Shown here: positions 50,901 through 60,700 of the stretch, piece by piece
Position numbering within the stretch: position 1 is the first letter of the stretch
Layout: each line of letters begins with the position of its first letter
DNA from: Carya illinoinensis
Taxonomy: Eukaryota > Streptophyta > Magnoliopsida > Fagales > Juglandaceae
Reading direction: 5' to 3'
NCBI RefSeq assembly: GCF_018687715.1
Contig: NC_056752.1
Coordinates: 620,001 to 684,000, forward strand
DNA: 64,000 nt
The notes under the pieces: generated by a model
Database searches by the model: none
Told to the model about the DNA's origin: nothing
What the model saw: the letters and a program-made list of their open reading frames with translations, nothing else
Program-made: the position numbers and the translations under genes

Positions 50901-52045
50901 ATTCCAATAAACTCTGGCAACTTCTTGTAGTGGCAGCCACCACCCTAAGTAACTACTGGAATATTGACTTAAAAAATTCTTTAAATTAATTAGCATTAGA
51001 GTTTTAAAGAGTTTATGTTTCATATTTTAGGGATTTAGAATTTGCTTTCTAAAAGATTAATTTGGTTTGATTTAATTTATTGTAAAATTGGTAGAATCAG
51101 GACTCTATGGTAGAGTCATAGTTTTTTTGTTACTCAATAAAACTATGTATAATTGATGGTGATAGATGTTCAATTCATGAATGGTCATCCCAGTAACGCA
51201 TTTGAAGGGGGTTTGTCCCCTAGTGCATTCCTTCAAACTCTGGCAACATCTTGAAGTAGCCCACCCTCCCCCCCCCCCCCCCCCAAAAAAAAAGAGTAAT
51301 TGCCAAGATAGTGACTAGAAAATATCTTAAGGTTTTAAGATTAATATTATAGTTCTAAAGAGTTTATGGTTCATATTTTAGGGATTTAGAATCTTCCATT
51401 TTAAGATTTAATTTGGTGTGATTTAGTTTATTGTAGAATTGGTAGAATCATGGGGTGATGGGTAGAATCATAATCTTTTTGTTGTTGAATGAAACTATGT
51501 ATTAGATGGTGATAGTTGTTCAATTCATGAATGGTAATACTTGTAGTGCATTCGGATTGTGTTTGTTCTCCAACTGGGAATGTTGTCCAATGTCAAACTT
51601 TACCAGGAGATCTGCAGAAAGGAAAACCTTCAACAAATTCTCCTTCTTTGGATAAAGGTAGGTGTTTAGGCTATCAAAAATTTCACTTCTAGTAGATTGG
51701 TAGTTGTAAATTGGGTTGTGCAATGATGGAAATTTCTTGTTTTATTTAAGGATAATTATTACCGATGCATATTCTCCTTCAGTTGAAGGTCCTAATCTTC
51801 ATGATCAAGTTTGAGTTTTGGCACTTGTGTTTTGTACTGGTGGTAGTTGTTGTAAAGTTAGGTTGTGTAATGTTGACTTTTAGTTTTCTTTGATGATAGT
51901 TATTGTTTATTTAATACGATGATATTGACAGTTATAAAGCATCTGGAAGATCCTCTGGGTCCAATCGGAGGCCCTGTCCCCGGTTACCCTCTTTCATCAG
52001 TTGCCCTATCTCCTTCTAAGAAAGAGACTAGCTGCATTAGAAAAT

Positions 52046-52077
<32 letters not shown>

Positions 52078-52414
52078 GAAAAACACATATATTAACTCTA
52101 TTACTGTGATAGCAGTTTGCATTTAGTCAAAATGGGTTTATTTATCTATATATTTTTTCTTGTATTTGAGTTTCCAACTTGCGTAGCATTAAGGTGTATA
52201 TACTCTATATATATGTTGTCCTGTAAAATGTGAACAAACATGGGTCACTGATATAGCACTTGTCACTTAGATCAGGATGGACTATTGATAATTAAGATGT
52301 GTTGTTATGAATTAAAATTAAATATTTAACTAATTAATATGATAATTTGATAAAATTGACACATGGGTATTTGCTTTTTGCAGTCTAGCGGCATTTTCAC
52401 CATGTTGTGGTTGA
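38968..52414 (+). CDS. Probable CYSTM/PCC1-like protein gene with tandemly duplicated exons
   Basis: Proposed exons: A 38968-39037, B 39231-39290, C 39421-39501, D 39610-39744, F2 47759-47869, F5 51547-51657, G 51932-52046, H 52384-52414. They total 714 nt, or 237 aa. Exons A-F have phase-1 junctions, so each can be dropped or duplicated without changing frame. Exon A reads MSYAHNEQHPAPNSFHD. B-D are rich in Pro, Gln, Asn, Gly and Tyr, with YPQQG and GYNSKDAVRTPP, like the N-terminal half of CYSTM proteins. G and H join through a split Cys codon to give SCIRKCLAAFSPCCG, resembling a short cysteine-rich CYSTM tail. CYSTM proteins are small, membrane-associated and stress-linked. The gene is interrupted by a copia element in the D-F2 intron and by a tandem array. 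Expression is unproven, the G donor (GTCTCT) is weak, and the gene may be decaying. Confidence 0.5.
39610..39744 (+). repeat. Exon D with an internal 28-bp duplication
   Basis: ATTCCAAGGATGCAGTACGT at 39621 recurs as ATTCGAAGGATGCAGTACGT at 39702, both continuing ACTCCACC. Each encodes NSKDAVRTPP. The exon has doubled a peptide unit internally, on top of the exon-level duplication downstream. Confidence 0.85.
39745..40206. other. Intron sequence of the CYSTM-like gene upstream of the copia element
   Basis: It contains GTACTTGGAGGTCGATCCTC near 39891, related to the GGAGGTCCTAATTTT phrase that recurs in the downstream tandem units. The TSD copy CCTGC of the copia element is at 40202-40206. 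No coding exon could be fitted here. Confidence 0.5.
40207..40384 (+). repeat. 5' LTR of the copia element
   Basis: It begins TGTTAAGGATACG and ends CTTTACA, directly followed by the primer-binding site. It contains the imperfect palindrome CACCACCATAAGGTGTGGTG near its 3' end. Confidence 0.93.
44539..44716 (+). repeat. 3' LTR of the copia element
   Basis: It begins TGTCAATGATACT after a purine-rich tract and ends CATTTACA. It has the same length as the 5' LTR and is followed at once by the target duplication CCTGC. Confidence 0.93.
45195..45265 (+). pseudogene. Decayed exon E of the CYSTM-like gene
   Basis: After CTTGTAG comes GGCATTGGAAGGGTTCTCCT and, further on, CATGCAAG before GTTACC. 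In phase 1 it reads GHWKGSPLVSELP and then a stop. Sister copies near 46535, 48360 and 49855 have CCACCCAGATACC here, which stays open (PPRYPN), but they lack the acceptor AG. It looks like an ancestral exon of about 50 nt lost in every copy. Confidence 0.5.
45968..46078 (+). pseudogene. Exon F copy 1, acceptor lost
   Basis: 111 nt and open in phase 1 (HSKGVCPPVGNLVQGQTSP), with the donor site ATAG/GTTGGT kept. The acceptor reads CTTGTAA instead of CTTGTAG, so normal splicing into it should fail. It is therefore probably skipped. Confidence 0.65.
47759..47869 (+). CDS. Exon F copy 2 of the CYSTM-like gene (intact)
   Basis: 111 nt between CTTGTAG and GTAGGT, open in phase 1. It encodes a peptide with CVCPLARTAVQGQTSP and KPSTDVPSLDT. 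It has both splice sites and is the same length as copies 1 and 5. It is listed separately because it is one module of the duplicated array. Confidence 0.5.
51150..51260 (+). pseudogene. Exon F copy 4, truncated by a recombination junction
   Basis: GCATTTGAAGGGGGTTTGTC corresponds to the start of exon F, but after CCCTAGTGCATTCC it jumps to CAAACTCTGGCAACATCTTG, a phrase from the next unit's beginning. The donor end is gone. The join marks a deletion between units. A C-run of about 17 bp (51267-51284) lies beside it. Confidence 0.65.
51547..51657 (+). CDS. Exon F copy 5 of the CYSTM-like gene (intact)
   Basis: 111 nt between TTGTAG and GTAGGTG, open in phase 1. It encodes VHSDCVCSPTGNVVQCQTLP and ends PSLDK. 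It aligns with copy 2 codon by codon, with many amino-acid changes, so the duplicates have diverged without frame breaks. Confidence 0.5.
52047..52380. repeat. Intron with (CT)n tract before the last exon
   Basis: A CT tract at 52048-52076 begins at the proposed donor of exon G. The remainder is AT-rich. The acceptor TTTTTGCAG at 52375-52383 is strong. Confidence 0.6.
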
Positions 52415-52589
52415 ACTTAACAAGAACATCATTCGATCAACGATCTAGCCGTGGTAATTATTTAGTATTCATGATTGCTCAATCAAGGAGCATTATACAA
52501 GCATTTCATGTATACATGTTAAAACTAAAGTGATGCAGTGGAAGATGTAAGGATATGAGTTAAGGAATATTAAACCCAAAATGATCTAT

Positions 52590-54671
52590 AATCCTCTCGG
52601 TATCGAGCTTCCCTGACATGTGCCTTTCTCCCGGACGAGGTCGTATCTCCACTGGCAAACCCCCATGCGATGGTCTTGATCTCCCTCAGCTAGGGTCCTT
52701 GCTGGTGCGATCATTGGGGTGGCCGTGTGAAGGCCTTCACTCAGTTCTCCTTTGCTATGGACTTTCTACCCTCCTCGGCCTTCCCAGGACTGCCACCTCC
52801 ACACTTGCTTTGGCCAGCGAGCGGAAGGATACCTCAGCGCTTGCCTATCTGCCGGGTCCCATCCTCCTCTTAAGGAGTGGCAATCTTCTGTGTTGTAGGT
52901 GGTGGAATAGTAGTAAGTATAGTAGTGGCAAGTTGGCTAGTTGTCTTCTTGGATAGGCTAGCGGTTGTCTTTTTGGATGGCGAGCGCTAATCGGTCTAGC
53001 CAAAATCCCAAGCCCTTTGAAGGGGTTTCTTCACTCCTCCCTCTCACGAGTTTGGCCCTTAGCTGAGGCCTTTCCCTTTTTATCCGCCGGCTCGAGTTCT
53101 TTCCTCCTCAGCTCTGTGAGAGCGTGGAGCGTGTCTTTGTCATTGATGAAGTTGTCTACCTGATCCATGAACTCCCATAATGTGGCAGTGGTTCTTCTAG
53201 CCAGCCCTACCATGAACTAGAACCGCGACCATACTCCTCCTAGAGCACTGCAAGGGAGATCTTTTCATCCTGATCGTCCATTGTCATGCACTCCTTATTG
53301 AACTTAGATAGGTATGCCTTCAAGCTCTCATCCTCCCCTTGTTTGATGGTGAGGAGGTACGCCGTAAGGCGCTTTCTTCTCCTACTTGCTATAAACTATG
53401 TAAGGAATAGTCGGGTCAGCTCCCCTAAACTATCTATGGAATCGAGTACTAGGGAACCAAATCACACTCTCACTGGTCCCTTCAAAGTCAGCAAGAAGGC
53501 TTTGCAGGCCATCTTTCCTAGGAAACGGTGCAGGGTCATGTGTCCCCTGAATGTTTCTAGGTGCTCAAGCGGGTCCCTGGTCCCATCATACATTTACATG
53601 AGAAGGACTCATAACTTTGGTGGTAAGGGTACTGTCATCACCTCTTCATTGTATGGCAGGCCCATGCTGGTAAGTAGCTGGTCCACTAATGACGAGGTGT
53701 TCATCTTCCTTGCCATCTTCTTATATTTTTCCTTGAGGTTACGCAACTTGTTCTGCATATTCCTCATCTCCTCCTATGAGTCACCTTCTCCTCCAGTGTT
53801 TCTGGACCCAACGTGTTCACTATTGTTGGGTTCTACGTCGTGTCCGGCCTCATTAGTGGTTCCCTTAAGCAATTCGTTCTCCTTTCAGAGGACACCCATC
53901 TTGGTAGTCATTTTTTCCACTAGTTGCTCCATTGCTGCTAATCTAGCTTTTCATGCTTATTGATGTTGCCTCCTCATGTCACCAAGTTGTCTGAGAATGG
54001 GTTCTTGTATGCATATGAAGGACACGTGAAGCTATGAAGATCCCACAAACGATGCCACTGTTAACATTGTGTTTCGCATGCCTTTGGGTTGGGTTCTCAG
54101 CAACTCGGGTCTTAAAGTATCCGATGACAAAGTCAGTATCATCTTACTATCTTAGAGTTTAGTGCAAGTATGTAGAGAGTTCAGAGAGTTCAGAGAGTTC
54201 TTAGAAGTTGAGGATTCACCTTTTATACCCAATTTCTGGGATCATCTACCCACGCTCGAGGTCAGGAGGATGTGTCCCCTCAGCAGTCTTTTGAGTAAGT
54301 TTATTTAATGTGGCGTGGCTCCCTGAGGTGGCACAATAAATGCGACAAGGCTCCCTCTCCCGCTAATCCCTCACGTTCACGCCATCCGATCCTCCCTTCC
54401 CTATTCGTCAGAGGATCAAGGGCTCTCTATGATATCTACTTGCCTATTCGCTTAAGGCTACGTGAGACTAGACCCTGCAGGGAGTATCCAGGTGGTGTGT
54501 TTCCCTTATTTTTGTTGTGGGGGTTTTCTCATGCTTTTGAATTTGTAGGCAGTCCTCTACTCTAAGGTCCGGGGCCCCTTAATGGGCTGATGGTCCCTCG
54601 ATCGGCCTGGGCCTCTCCTGTATTTGGGCCTATACTCTGGGCTTCTAACTTGGGAGAAAAATCCCCTTACA
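52590..54671 (-). mobile_element. Ty3/gypsy retrotransposon remnant (5' LTR and gag)
   Basis: On the minus strand the element begins with an LTR (54671-54059) that starts TGTAAGGGGATTTTT and ends TGTTAACA. A primer-binding-like TGGCATCGTTTGTGGGA follows at 54057. The gag region then runs from about 53970 to 53000 with MYDGTRDPLEHLETF, GHMTLHRF, LTLKGPVRVWFGSL, SLKAYLSKFNKECM and FMDQVDNFINDKDTLHAL. These are characteristic of plant gypsy gag. Stops interrupt it. No protease, RT, integrase or second LTR is present, so it is a truncated copy. It is markedly more GC-rich than the flanking DNA. The left boundary near 52590 is approximate. Confidence 0.85.
54059..54671 (-). repeat. LTR of the gypsy remnant
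   Basis: 613 bp with TG...CA ends, next to the primer-binding site. It contains a short direct repeat TTCAGAGAG near 54180-54200. Confidence 0.75.
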
Positions 54672-57600
54672 AGACTCTCAAATAATTAATACTATTTTAG
54701 ATCATCAAAAAAATATGATTGAACTCATATCAAGAATTATATCTCTCTCAATTGATATAAAGCAAGAACATTAGATCATTGAACGTAAAAATAATTGGAA
54801 AAAATCAATCTCATAAATAATATATTAAATGGAATAAAATAATTAATCTTTGGCTTGTCTTGTAGTTGCATTGTTGGGATCCTATTTTTTGTTTTTTACA
54901 TCTTCTTGCTTGGTACTTACTATAATGCGATGATTGTTATGGATATCTTACACCCGTTTCCACGTATCTTAAATCCTTTAATTAATGGAATGCTTTCCTA
55001 GTGGGAGAAAAACCAATTATTTAAGCTTCGTCGGGCTTTTGGATCTTTTACTTTATTTTGTTTCTCGTAGTGTGTTGGGTATCTGAAAAATTTTACTTAT
55101 AATACTGTCCCACAATTTATTCTATTATGTAGGTGCATGTGTGGACTTCTCGACCATTCACATGAGAGATGAATTTCTTTAGCTAAATTCAACAGTACTA
55201 GGAGAACACAGGATATGATCTTCATGTCAGTCTGAAAAATCCAGAAGACTATACATATATAATAGGAACAGCACAATATTGCAACATTAAGAGATTTAAG
55301 TTTTCCCCCTTAAATCGATGCAAATTTCAACCTTCTGCTTGTCCAATATTGTGTAAGGATCCGACTTGATGAAGTTTTTGTTCATGTTATTGAAATAAAG
55401 ATCGATCTATATGTAATTCTAATTCAATGTTAAATGTAATTTTTATATGCAAGGCTATATATATGAACCAATTCGGAAGACATTGTTGACACTTGCGGGC
55501 CTCATTAAGCATACTTGAAATCTCTTTGCACATAGTCGAATCACTAATCTGCTTTGCTCTATCTAAACAGAGAAACATTAATTGCTGATAATTTTTTCGC
55601 CAGCACAAAGGAAGCATAATCATGAAATGTGGTCATGTGCTTTGAAAGGTAATAATGGGTGATCATGATATCCATGATCAGCAAAATGCTTGGGGCTACA
55701 TGTTTCAAGTTATGATTCCAACACATGAAACACACCCTGTGGTCGGTATAATACCAAGACAGATTCTCAAAAGATATATCTTCTATATATAAAAAGTGTG
55801 TATGAAATAGAAAATCTTGTTTTAACGGTTTTTCTTGTTTTTCCGTTAAAGTTAACACCGTTTGTTTTAACGGTTTGGCACATAAAATGAAGACATAAAT
55901 GTTGAGAGAGATATCATTCAATATTGTTATATGATTTATTAATCTCAATAATTATAATATTTAATAGTTTATATAATAATAAGTAATTAAAGATTAGTTA
56001 TTATATTTTTCTCTTTCTCCTTAACATATACACGTGTATTAGGTGCATAAGACGTGAATCCCTAAGTATAATATACATATATTATACGTTTCATTAACTC
56101 AGATTATTGAGTATTCCAAATTTAAAAATCTCATATAATATATAATACAAGTGTGTTTAATCAAGTGTTTTTTTTTCCCCATGGTAGTAGAACGTAGCTT
56201 CCGCTAAGTCATATTCCATACGTAGGCTTGCTATGATAGGCACGTGACAAAGGCCGTGATCTTTGAGCTAATCAAAAAAGAGTAAATTCGGCCAACAATT
56301 TCAAAATATATTTTATGATTTATATATATGCTATATATAGAAAATATTATACCACAAATTTTATAAAAAGATTATGTTTTAACTTTGTGTTGTCCCTGAT
56401 CGACTCAACCAACAGCAAAATAAGAATTTCAATGTTGTCTCTATTGATTATCTACAGGATGACATAAATTGATGAATTATAATATAAACATCAAACGACA
56501 CATATTTTGAACTACCGTTTGTATTAGACTTTTATTAAATTTTTCGCATACATCTTTGTTAAAATTATAGATGTTATAAACATGTATTGGATTATATGAT
56601 ATTTTGAACTAATTTTTTTATTTTCTCCAATATGCCTTAAATTATTAAGTGACATCAATAATTTTTATAAAATATATATTATTTTTTACAAATAATCATT
56701 TCATAAAATTAGACAAACGTGCTTTGCACGTTACTCCCACCTAGTATATATATATATATATATATATATTCTTTGATCTTATCTTTTCTTTTTTCCCTCT
56801 TCAAAATTTTTGGAAGTTTTTGTCAATACTCCAATCCAAACAAAAGATATATATATATATATATCTCACTGGTCGCTTTTGTTATGGGGATAGGCAGTGT
56901 TTTTTTTTTTTTTTTTTTTTTTAATAATTCTAGCAGAAAATAGCCAAGCACAATTAGCTAGAAAAGGGTTTGGCGAAAGGATAAGATTTCTTATCCTGAT
57001 TGAACAGGAAGTCCAAATAATTCATAAAGATGCATTTCTTATCATAATAATTGAACAAACGATCTAATCATAATTCCGAAAGGGCACTTCTTATCGTGAT
57101 AATTGAAAAAAGAAAGGTCATGACATCGTAGAAAGACAAATTCTTTGACGTGTTGAAAGCTATCATATAAACAAAGGAATACACTTCAAAATTTGTCCAA
57201 ACCCCATATATCTACTGCAGATGCCATTTGATTAAGAACCATAACATACATGCCACTTGCTATCTTGTAATCTAATTGGTCGTATTAATGTATAAAATCA
57301 CCACTTGTTTCTGTGGGTAACGTCTCAGCAGCTAGCGCCTCTTTAGATTAATATATATTGTGGGTTCTGAGTAATACTGAAATCTAAATTGATGATTTCG
57401 CACTCCTTAATTAAAAAGTTAAAACCAAAGAAAAGAATATGATCAGTGAAGGCAACTCATACCCACCTCTCAGGCTCTCACTATCGACCTTTTTCCACAT
57501 CATCAAACCCGCCCCACTTGTTTGATATACAAGAACAGGCCTCCTGGTGGTTCCCAACTTGTACGCTATAACTTATGCTTTTTCTTTGGCCTACTTGCTC

Positions 57601-57742
57601 GTCCCATCTATTGACGCCACCGTTTTGCCGCGTTTCATGAAAGAAATTGTTCCTCTGATCATCCATATTAATTAATACCTGACTTGTTTTAACAAGCTAG
57701 CTAATTTCTTAAGTTCTGGTTCTTAGTTCTTTACGTACAAAA
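54672..57742. other. Intergenic region upstream of NAGS
   Basis: No supported gene. It holds a Helitron candidate at 55779-56744, TA tracts at 56745-56768 and 56848-56863, and a T run at 56900-56922. Some 500 bp before 57743 serve as the NAGS upstream region. Open frames at 55387-55948 (minus) are AT-rich and show no coding signature. Confidence 0.55.
55779..56744 (+). mobile_element. Candidate non-autonomous Helitron
   Basis: The right end has the Helitron signature: a 7-bp stem with a 3-nt loop (AACGTGC TTT GCACGTT, 56716-56732), then 8 nt, then CTAG (56741-56744) followed by host T. The left end is TCTTCTATATATAAAAAGTG preceded by A, matching insertion between A and T and the TC start. 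No Rep/helicase is encoded in the 966 bp, so it would depend on an autonomous relative. Confidence 0.6.
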
Positions 57743-60700
57743 ATGGCTGCCACTTCAAGCTCAAGGCCATTGGCTTGCCTGCAAGACCGTGGACATGGAG
57801 CAGCCTGGCCTTCACATAGCTTGAGAAGTAGTAGTACTGAAAGGCTTTCTAAACCTTGTGTGCTGGGGATGGGAATTAAAAGAAAACTGACAAGATTGGT
57901 GGTGAAAGGGTACGGGTGGCCGGAGGTTGAAGTGAAACGTGGAGATGGTGGTGGTGAAGGATATGAAATCTCAGAGAAGGACAAGAGGTTCGTGGAATGC
58001 CTCCGTGAAGCTCAGCCTTACATTCATATGCACAGAGGCAGCACATTTGTTGTGGTCATTTCTGGAGAACTTCTTGACTCTCCTAATTTCTTGGATACCA
58101 TACTCAAGGTATTCACTCTCTCTGTCTATCTAATTGTAGATCTCTCTCTCTCTCTCTCTCACTCTCACTCACACGCGCGCACATATTGATATAGTTCTCT
58201 CTCTGATGGTCTTTAGCATGACCGATGCTTAATGCTTAGGACGGGGCACTGTTGAGCCCCAACCCAGACCATGCAATTCGGAAATTCCTAAGCACCTTCC
58301 TGTGCTTAACCCTTCCTCATATATAATCCATCATCTGTATGGAAGACACCCGGAGTCTCACACTAAGTTGAGAACTATTTTTTTTCCTATATATAAAAAC
58401 TCATGCGGTTGCACGAAATCACAGTTAGTCTTTTGTAATTTTTAATTCAAGCGAGTTTAAGATTGGAACTGTAGCTTGGAGGCGTTGGAGCTGTGGGGTT
58501 CAGCAAGCCCGACCAACCTGAACCGACAGATATCACACACGTACACATGCCATCTTTTTTTAAGCTTCAGATTCTTACCATATATATCTCTTATATATAA
58601 TATATATGTATATATGTATATAGTTAGTTTACCGTACGTCGAAACAAGGGGCCGCACAGATGAACCCCTTCTTAATTTATTGCCTCGGCGGAAGAAGAAC
58701 TACATATAATAACGCGCGCGTACGTGGAGTTTCATGAATTTACGACATGTCTCATTTTTCGTGATTTAGCACATGTAGTTTTTGGATTTTCAAAGTTAAT
58801 TTGAGTTTTAATTTTCTTTGCCGCTACGTATTATCATCCAAGTTTTCAACATTGTTATAAGTTGATCATGTATTAAAATTTATGAAATTGGATTATATAT
58901 CCACTTAATCTTAGCATTGTTATTTGATATATGCACTGAAAAGGAAAATATATATATATATATATATATTTAAAATTTCTTTGATTGGCAAGCATAGTCG
59001 TAAGTTACTTTGCAAGCCAAAACTGATGAATAGTTACCTTGCAAGAATTTGCATTTTTTTTTCAAGATTTGTAGATGCCTTATGGCTGGTTTGGACTGAG
59101 ATTATACATTGCCCGAGGCATTAATTAGACCCTGAGATCTTCCCTATACCCTTTTCTTCTTGGTTTTCTCTTGATTTTCTTTCTATACAAGCTACGGGCT
59201 CCTATCATGGCCAAGGGAATTTGGCCCAGATTTAGCGATCCAGAGGATGAGATCCCTAATAAGTAATATCTTACCCTTTCGAGCTATATTTGTTCACTAA
59301 TATGGTCGGCTGCATTGTTACATCATCGTTTATTCCCAAGCAGGATATTGCTTTTCTTCATCGTCTGGGTATAAGATTCGTGATTGTTCCAGAGACAACT
59401 GTGCAGATTAACAAGCTTTTGAAGCAGAGAGGTCAGTGAAGTCCTTGTTACTTTCGAAGATCATGCTTCTTACTGTCATATGACATTTTTGGGCTTAAAA
59501 TTTCAATTTGAGCGATATCATTCGGTCTTTTTGGTATGTTCATGTTTTTTGTCCCACGCTCATGAAATGCTTAGATAGCAGTTGACTAGTTGTATGTGTA
59601 CTTCTTGCAGGAAGCGAGCCCGAGTTTGTTGGTGGATACAGGATAACTGACTCTGAAGCTCTAACAGCAGCAGTCGAAGCGGCAGGAGGGATTCGAATGA
59701 TGCTAGAAGCAAAACTTTCTCCTGGACCCTCCATATGCAACATTCGTCGGCATGGTGATGGTAGTCGTTGGCATGAAGTCGGTATCAGTGTTGAAAGTGG
59801 TAACTTTCTTGGAGCTAAGGTAAGACTAATTGCTTTTTCATACAATCTCCAGAGACACCCCCAATTCCGTTGTGAGTATGCTGAAATTACTAGTGTAATA
59901 TTCTTATTAGTCTAAGGCTTGCTCTTTTCAATTGCAGAGAAAAGGAGTTGTCAATGGCGTCGATTATGGAGCAACAGGTGAAGTTAAGAAGGTTGATGCT
60001 TCTCGCATGCGCCAGAGACTTGATGCCGGCTGTATAGTTATATTATGCAATTTGGGCCATTCCAGCTCCGGAGAAGTTCTAAATTGCAAGTATGCTATCT
60101 AGCTTTTGGTTGTTAGCCTCGAATATTGCTCGGTCTCTTCTGATTGTTACTTTTTTTTTTTTTACACCCTCGGCCTGATCTGATTGTTGCCGATTATGTA
60201 CCATTTTCTCCCACCTGATTCGATCATTTTAATCTTTGTTTCATTTGTCGCTTTGACCCGCAATAGTTGGCGTCTTGTCTAGTGAGAAATGTGCCATTTT
60301 TAAACTAAATATACTTTGGTTGCATGTAAACTATAGTCTACCTACCTACTCACTAAGTTCGAACCCCCACCCAAATTCAAACGCACTCAAAAATAGATTT
60401 ATAATTCAACTGAAAAATGTTTAAAAGTGTATTTATTTAGCGATTATCAATGCGTTATGCTGTTGTAAATTTTAGCTCGCATGAAGTTGCAACGGCTTGT
60501 GCATTAGCTATTGGGGCAGACAAGCTTATTTGCATCATAGATGGTCAAATTCTGGATGAGAACCGGCGTGTTATTCGCCACTTGACTCTTCAAGAAGCAG
60601 ACACGTTGGTATGTAAACGTGCTAATAAACAAAATGACAAAGCTTCCAACTATTTGAAAGCTGTTGGTAAAGAGGATCTCAGGCTCAGTTCTCCTGGACA

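Larger units (their letters stand above)
45430..51960 (+). repeat. Tandem array of 0.5-2.0 kb units derived from intron plus exon
   Basis: Units share a start near GGTAATTGTTATTAAATTAG (about 45437, 47216, 49212, 50714) and an anchor ATTCTAGCAAACTTTGG at 45630, 47401, 49374 and 50863. Unit lengths are therefore about 1.77, 1.97 and 1.49 kb, followed by two shortened units (from about 50709 and 51231). Each full unit holds, in order: the AGGGATTTAGAATC anchor, a 111-nt exon (F), two related intron blocks beginning GGTCCTAATTTT, exon relic E, and an internal AT-rich element beginning TTCATTCCGGTGCAATA. Unit 3 has lost exon F, and unit 4 fuses a broken exon F into unit 5. The array ends just before exon G. 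Confidence 0.85.

Noticed and set aside
53286..53963. 225-codon plus-strand frame
   Set aside because: Antisense shadow of the gypsy gag on the minus strand, which carries the conserved motifs.
55387..55948. Minus-strand frames of 78 and 129 codons
   Set aside because: AT-rich, partly inside the Helitron candidate, no domain recognised.
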